Shown: one piece after another, positions 59,739 to 64,000 of the stretch
Layout: each line of letters starts with the position of its first letter
Numbering within the stretch: the first letter of the stretch is position 1
Assembly (NCBI GenBank): GCA_907163375.1
Contig: CAJQUW010015597.1
Coordinates: forward strand, 372,001 to 436,000
Source of the DNA: Prostheceraeus crozeri
Taxonomy: Eukaryota > Platyhelminthes > Polycladida > Euryleptidae
Length of the DNA stretch: 64,000 bases
Direction: 5' to 3'
Translations under genes and position numbers: made by a program
Notes under the pieces: generated by a model
Told to the model about the DNA's origin: nothing
Database searches by the model: none
The model's input: the letters and a program-made list of their open reading frames with translations, nothing else

Positions 59739-60093
59739 ACAAAGTGCAGAATTGCGTGTGTAAGGCACTTAACATTAACTTTTCTCAGAATTGCTGTATG
59801 CGGTGCTAGATCCATTAAAACGGAATCACATGGTTAGCCCATTATCCTATATTGAGAAGTTTTTTTTGTACATGCATGTACAAAGACATTTACTAAGTTT
59901 TTTGGAAACTTTCAACCAAACTGAAAACGAAACTTCGATTTGTCCATAATTTAACCATTTATTTGATGTCTCAGTATCGTCATGGACAATTGGACAAGGA
60001 TAAATTCCAAATGCAAAGAAGCTATTTCGATTTCAGTACATGAAAGTTACATATTTCCTGCTCAATGTTCTTTTATCAGAAAAATGTGATCTA

Positions 60094-60106
60094 CCCCCCC
60101 CCCCCC
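60094..60106 (+). repeat. C13 homopolymer
   Basis: Thirteen consecutive C residues 55 bp upstream of the flippase exon 2 acceptor. It lies at branch-point distance but is separate from the polypyrimidine tract proper. Likely length-polymorphic. Confidence 0.9.
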
Positions 60107-60160
60107 ACTTCATCGGTGAAAACCCGATGCTTCTAAGTATCTAACTCAATTCAATTTCAG

Positions 60161-60259
60161 CAAATCCCCAATGTATCACCAACTGGTCGATACACTACAG
60201 CAGTTCCTCTCGCCATCATTCTCACAGTTTCCGCCATTAAAGAAGTCATTGAAGACTAT
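60161..60259 (+). CDS. Exon of ATP8A-like P4-ATPase: M1-M2 loop and second membrane segment
   Basis: Acceptor TTCAATTTCAG, then [20 protein letters not shown] and [13 protein letters not shown] in frame, then donor GTAAGTG at 60260; 33 codons, phase 0 at both ends. [12 protein letters not shown] is the highly conserved exoplasmic M1-M2 loop of ATP8A proteins, at the lipid entry site, and AIKE.IED ends membrane segment 2. It joins exon 1 as LLQ|QIP without gap or overlap. No disabling change is seen, so the gene appears functional here. Confidence 0.96.
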
Positions 60260-60326
60260 GTAAGTGTGGATAATCCCATCATATGATGCATGAATCTAGC
60301 GAATAACTTTTATTCCTTGCTTACAG
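60260..60326 (+). other. 67-bp phase-0 intron of the flippase gene
   Basis: GTAAGTG donor and TTGCTTACAG acceptor; it splits DY|KRHRAD, which is contiguous in the protein family. Confidence 0.93.
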
Positions 60327-60372
60327 AAACGACATAGGGCAGATGATGCCACGAATAACAACACAGTGAAAG
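60327..60372 (+). CDS. Exon of ATP8A-like P4-ATPase: start of actuator-domain linker
   Basis: Reads KRHRADDATNNNTVK plus one base of a split codon, then donor GTGAGA at 60373 (phase 1). KRH+AD is the conserved cytoplasmic stretch after membrane segment 2, where relatives continue N..VLRNG.W. The next exon should therefore start with that text and encode the VGDI motif. I did not find it before 64000, so the following intron is at least 3.6 kb or the exon escaped me. Confidence 0.93.
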
Positions 60373-60885
60373 GTGAGAAAGTGAAGATGCTATTGTGTAC
60401 TCTATTGGTGGATGGAAAATTACGTTGCAATAGTTTAGGAGAATCTTTTGTTAGTCAGAATATTATGCTATTAACTCGTGCACTTCCCACTGAAATTCAT
60501 TCATGCTTAGCTGTCCTCAGAGATGACAACCTCTCTAAATTGAACTACAAAATTTCAAAAGTTGAAAATGTTGTCCATGAAATTGCGCGGTTGATAGTGT
60601 TGAAAAAAGGAAAATCTCGCTAGTGGCAGAACATGATGAAAAAACAGCAGGGTTCATTGTAAAATTGCGATATTTCCTGCAAAATTGTGTTCTGCTGCTG
60701 ACTTTTCCCGTTTATCACCCATTTATCTAGCTCGGCTGTTGTGGACTGGATTGATGGAATATCACCACCCCGTGCCATTGCACCCCAATCGAGAGTGTCC
60801 ACTTCTTAGACGCTTAATTGCCGATGGTTTAAAGACATATTCTCCACCAACTCTTCTCTGGGTTACTCGTTGGCCAATTTAGTCT
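60373..60885 (+). mobile_element. Possible Ty3/Gypsy-type gag/protease remnant
   Basis: Directly after the donor site the sequence stays open (60366-60623) and reads LLTRALPTEIHSCLAVLRDD and NLSKLNYKISKVENVVHEIA. This resembles the gag motif of animal Gypsy elements (LW..RLPT.VR.ILAV..D..L.KLAE.ADK). After a stop, another frame (60685-60882) contains LIADGLKTYSPPTLLWV, loosely like the protease-region text ANG..I.TYG...L. No terminal repeats or polymerase are seen. A decayed internal fragment at best. Confidence 0.35.
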
Positions 60886-60889
60886 ATTC

Positions 60890-63800
60890 ACTTTTGTCAA
60901 TCACATGTTTAACCACTACGGGGATCCTTTCTCCCTTCATTAAAAAGTCCTGTCTTTCAGGTACTCCGCTTGGTGTCAGCCCACTTAACGGAAAGTTCAC
61001 TTACTGGATAGCTCATTTAGCGGGAAAATCTCTCTCTCTCTCACTCTCTCTCTCATGTTTGCGTTTGCACGATATAAGCTGTGTACTCTTTTATTTCTCT
61101 ATTTACAGGTTATTCAGTTTCTCCCTCACTGCAATAGACCAAAACTTTGATATTCCACTTAACCTTTTGTCACTGTTTCGTTATATCAATGAATTACAGA
61201 CCTGGCGATCTGCAAAGGGAGATGAAAGTCACCTCTTTGAAATTGCCTGAAATTATCTATGTTAACACTTTTGATCAGGTCTGCAAATGTGACATCGTAC
61301 TGAACAGTGAAAACACAGAAAAAAAATAAACTGAATATCCATATAAAAATCTCGATGACATTGACGATTTTGTCGAATATGAATCTCTTGCTTCATCTCT
61401 CCAAAGTGTGAAGTTTGTTGGACATACTCCTTCGACCATTCAAACATTGAATTTCATTGGCCGGTGTCAGACTCATGACATTGGGGATCAATTGAGCTAA
61501 TAAGCAGCTTTAAAATTTTGCTCTTACAAATGAAAACGGACAAACGGTTTTGCGAGACTCGACCAGACAAACTCCCACTAAAACTTCTTTCGCTTGTACG
61601 CTACATAATCTGCTTGAACTATGAAATGTCATTCAGATGCCCTTGATTATATGACAATGTTGCAATGGCATTAACTTTCAGTATAGACGAAGACTTTGTG
61701 TGCACTGCGTAAAGATTCTGCAATTGCGTAGGGTATTACTATTGATAATGCTTAAACAGCTGTTCTCCTTTATCCATTCCCAAAACAAGGAATATTGTGA
61801 GTTGTGTAAGAAGTGCTTTGACGAAATGAAAACAGAACATGCAGTATCATAACAGCCTCTCATGAAGAAAGCGAAATGAAAAGACAAAGAAGTTGATGGA
61901 GTTGATTAGATATGAAAGATAATTAGAGATGTCAACTATCTTATATTTCTGAATAGACGACAGATACATCATGATAGTCAATTATTTCAGCATCTTTAAA
62001 AACGGCTCTTGTATCACTGAAAATACCGGTTTGCGTTACCAGAAATATCCGCTTGATAATACAAAAATCGTAAAATACTGCTTTGGCGCCATATCCTCAG
62101 GCTCTGCATGTCTATCGTTTCATATTCTTAAATTTTCATGCGGCCGCATTGATTTTACTTGCAAGTTTTCTATAAAACACTTTTTTTTAATTTCAGTGTG
62201 CCTCTCAGATAAACTTGGAAAATAATCATATGATGATAATAATAATAATATAATAACTTTGAAAATAATCAAAAGAATATGCCTATTGATTAAATAAGAG
62301 AATGGTTGACTTGCCGGTTGTATACATGCACTGTACATGAAGCAGTCCAAGCACATAATTTAGCGATATAGGCAGCAATATTATAGACTCGAATTTCAAC
62401 ACAAAGACGAATGATGTTAATGTGCAACTTAGACATTTTAGTCAGTGACTTTGGTGGTTCTTTAGAGCGGTCGAGAGTAAGTACATTGTAGAACAAGGTT
62501 AAATCTCAGAAAGATGAAGAGATTTGTCATTTATTCTAGAGAAATGGTTGCATCAGATTTTTGCAGATGCTGTCACACCTTCCTCATATAAGCATTAGCT
62601 ATCAATAAGAACAAGAAACATGAGAAGCAATAGCAGGACAATACATCAGAAGCTCATATGCATAATGTTAATGTTTTGACTCGATAAAATGATCGATCAC
62701 GACTACACTTCTGAAACAGTTGCATTGCATTTGCTAAAGTAGATCCAGTTCATCTTGTTTGAGGGTGGATGTAGAAAAGGTAGATTATGTAATCATCTAA
62801 GTAAGATACATAATTAGTAGCTGAAGTCTGCATGTAAAGCGGACCATTTTTTTCGTGAACGAATTTATCACTCCATGTAGCATAACTTGGAAACACTAAC
62901 GTTTCTGGATATGTAGAATTCGGATATTTCTGATTCTTGATTTTTGACAGAAAATTCCTGGTTAAGCGTAGTGAGGACCTTGTAGTTATTTCGGATATTC
63001 TGAATTTCGAGTTTACGAAAGGTAGATGTATTCGCGAAGGAGAAATTCATCTTGAATTCAACAAATCAAAGCCAGAGCGTGATAGGATTTCGCAAAATAA
63101 GTAAGCCTAATTGTTATAAAATTTTCAATGAAGAGTACTAGGAGAACTATGCCACTACTGGCTTTTTCAAAAACAAGGTATTAATTGCGTTTTTTTCGAA
63201 GCTCGGTATACGTAGAATGTATAAGAAAATATGAAAGAAACAAATAATCAGACATAGTACACAACATTTTCGGATATATTGAGGGATGGCTTTCTATGTC
63301 TCATCACAATGCTTTAAATAAAAATTGGAGATAGATCGGGTTTTTGTAATTGTATTTTTATAGAAATTCTGCGATTCTCAGAAAAAAATTAGTATAAAAC
63401 AAAATCATCACTGGATGACTAGAATCCATATTTATCAGAAATATTTCAATCAGCAACAGGGAGGAATACTTTGAACTCCAACCATTTTTCATACAACTTT
63501 GTAGATTCCCATCACTTATGTGCTAAGTGCAAAATATTTTCCTAACTCGAGATATCAGGTCTTATAGAGAAAAGTTGCACTTTATCAATTAGCCATATGG
63601 AATGCATTATAAATAACATAAGATTGGAAATGTTTATTCCAATGATGAAAACCATTAATTTGCAATTCGTGGCAATACATTCGTGTCAAGTCAGGCAAAT
63701 AGAAAATGTGTCAATGCAAATGAAAAAACACATTAATAATATATTTGGTTAAATGAACAAATGAGTTACGTCGACGTGCCATTTATATTTGAGGTAGTCT

Positions 63801-64000
63801 TATTTGTTGGTTGCAGGTAAGTCGTTCAGGGAAGGGATGATGGAGGATATGACTAGGATTTCATATCCATAAATACTTTCAGGGCTTGATCATATGACGT
63901 TTATACAAGGGAGTCAAGCAATCATCATCACATTCCGCCCCACAAATGATACGATGGCATCTCCGTCTAACTTTCTCAAATTTGAGACAGTTTTTCTGTT
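60890..64000. other. Downstream intron sequence, unrecognised
   Basis: AT-rich. A (TC)n microsatellite lies at 61028-61057 and an (ATA)n run at about 62233-62255. A 126-codon frame at 60870-61250 is partly encoded by the TC repeat (Ser-Leu run). No family motif or further flippase exon recognised. Confidence 0.55.

Larger units (their letters stand above)
25864..60160 (+). other. Giant phase-0 intron (34,297 bp) of the flippase gene
   Basis: It is bounded by donor GTGAGTG at 25864 and acceptor TTCAATTTCAG ending at 60160. The two exons join seamlessly as [16 protein letters not shown], the uninterrupted text of ATP8A proteins, which supports a single intron. It hosts most of the mobile elements of the window. 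A C13 run (60094-60106) sits about 55 bp upstream of the acceptor. Confidence 0.85.

Noticed and set aside
60870-61250. 126-codon frame after flippase exon 3, considered as a further exon
   Set aside because: It contains a Ser-Leu run from a TC microsatellite and lacks any P4-ATPase text (no VLRNG or VGDI).

Overview
This is a gene-poor, AT-rich stretch of an animal nuclear genome. Spliceosomal exons with GT..AG borders, animal-type transposons and tRNA-derived SINEs show this; nothing prokaryotic is present. The mix of mobile elements (non-LTR elements carrying a PHD-like finger, a Penelope-like element with a GIY-YIG domain, a Crypton-type recombinase remnant, hAT transposons, SINEs) fits an invertebrate metazoan, but I cannot name the species.

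The only host gene I can support lies on the + strand: three exons of an ATP8A-like phospholipid flippase (P4-ATPase) at 25764-25863, 60161-60259 and 60327-60372. Together they encode the first two membrane segments and the start of the actuator domain. Exons 1 and 2 are separated by a 34,297-bp intron, while the next intron is only 67 bp. The gene continues past both sides of these exons. I did not find its preceding exon in 1-25763 or its following exon in 60373-64000.

Most other recognisable sequence is mobile-element debris. From left to right: a Crypton-type (DUF3504-like) recombinase remnant beside an 89-bp repeat pair (655-1466); a 5'-truncated PHD-finger LINE with a 17-bp target duplication (1966-2734); a tRNA SINE with a target duplication (7768-7944); a LINE C-terminal relic (15131-15420) next to a LINE RNase H/zinc-knuckle relic with an internal tandem duplication (15841-16720); and a 5'-truncated Penelope-like element with a 15-bp target duplication (19592-20637). 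Inside the giant intron are a non-autonomous hAT-like element with a SINE in it (29880-31229), a palindrome cluster (34994-35488), LINE relics (40505-41170, 44478-44935, 45995-46195), a PHD-finger LINE (46961-52142) split by a 3,748-bp hAT transposon with perfect 14-bp terminal repeats and 8-bp target duplication (47289-51036), more SINEs, and a foldback element (59379-59738). A possible Ty3/Gypsy gag remnant directly follows flippase exon 3.

The rest (most of 2760-7750, 8000-15100, 16730-19570, 20900-25760, 25900-29700, 31240-40290, 41200-44470, 52150-59370 and 60890-64000) shows no gene I recognise. Its open frames are short, mostly overlap on opposite strands and look like chance. I see no previously undescribed system. 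The most informative observations are the reconstructable insertion histories and the extreme intron contrast in the flippase gene.
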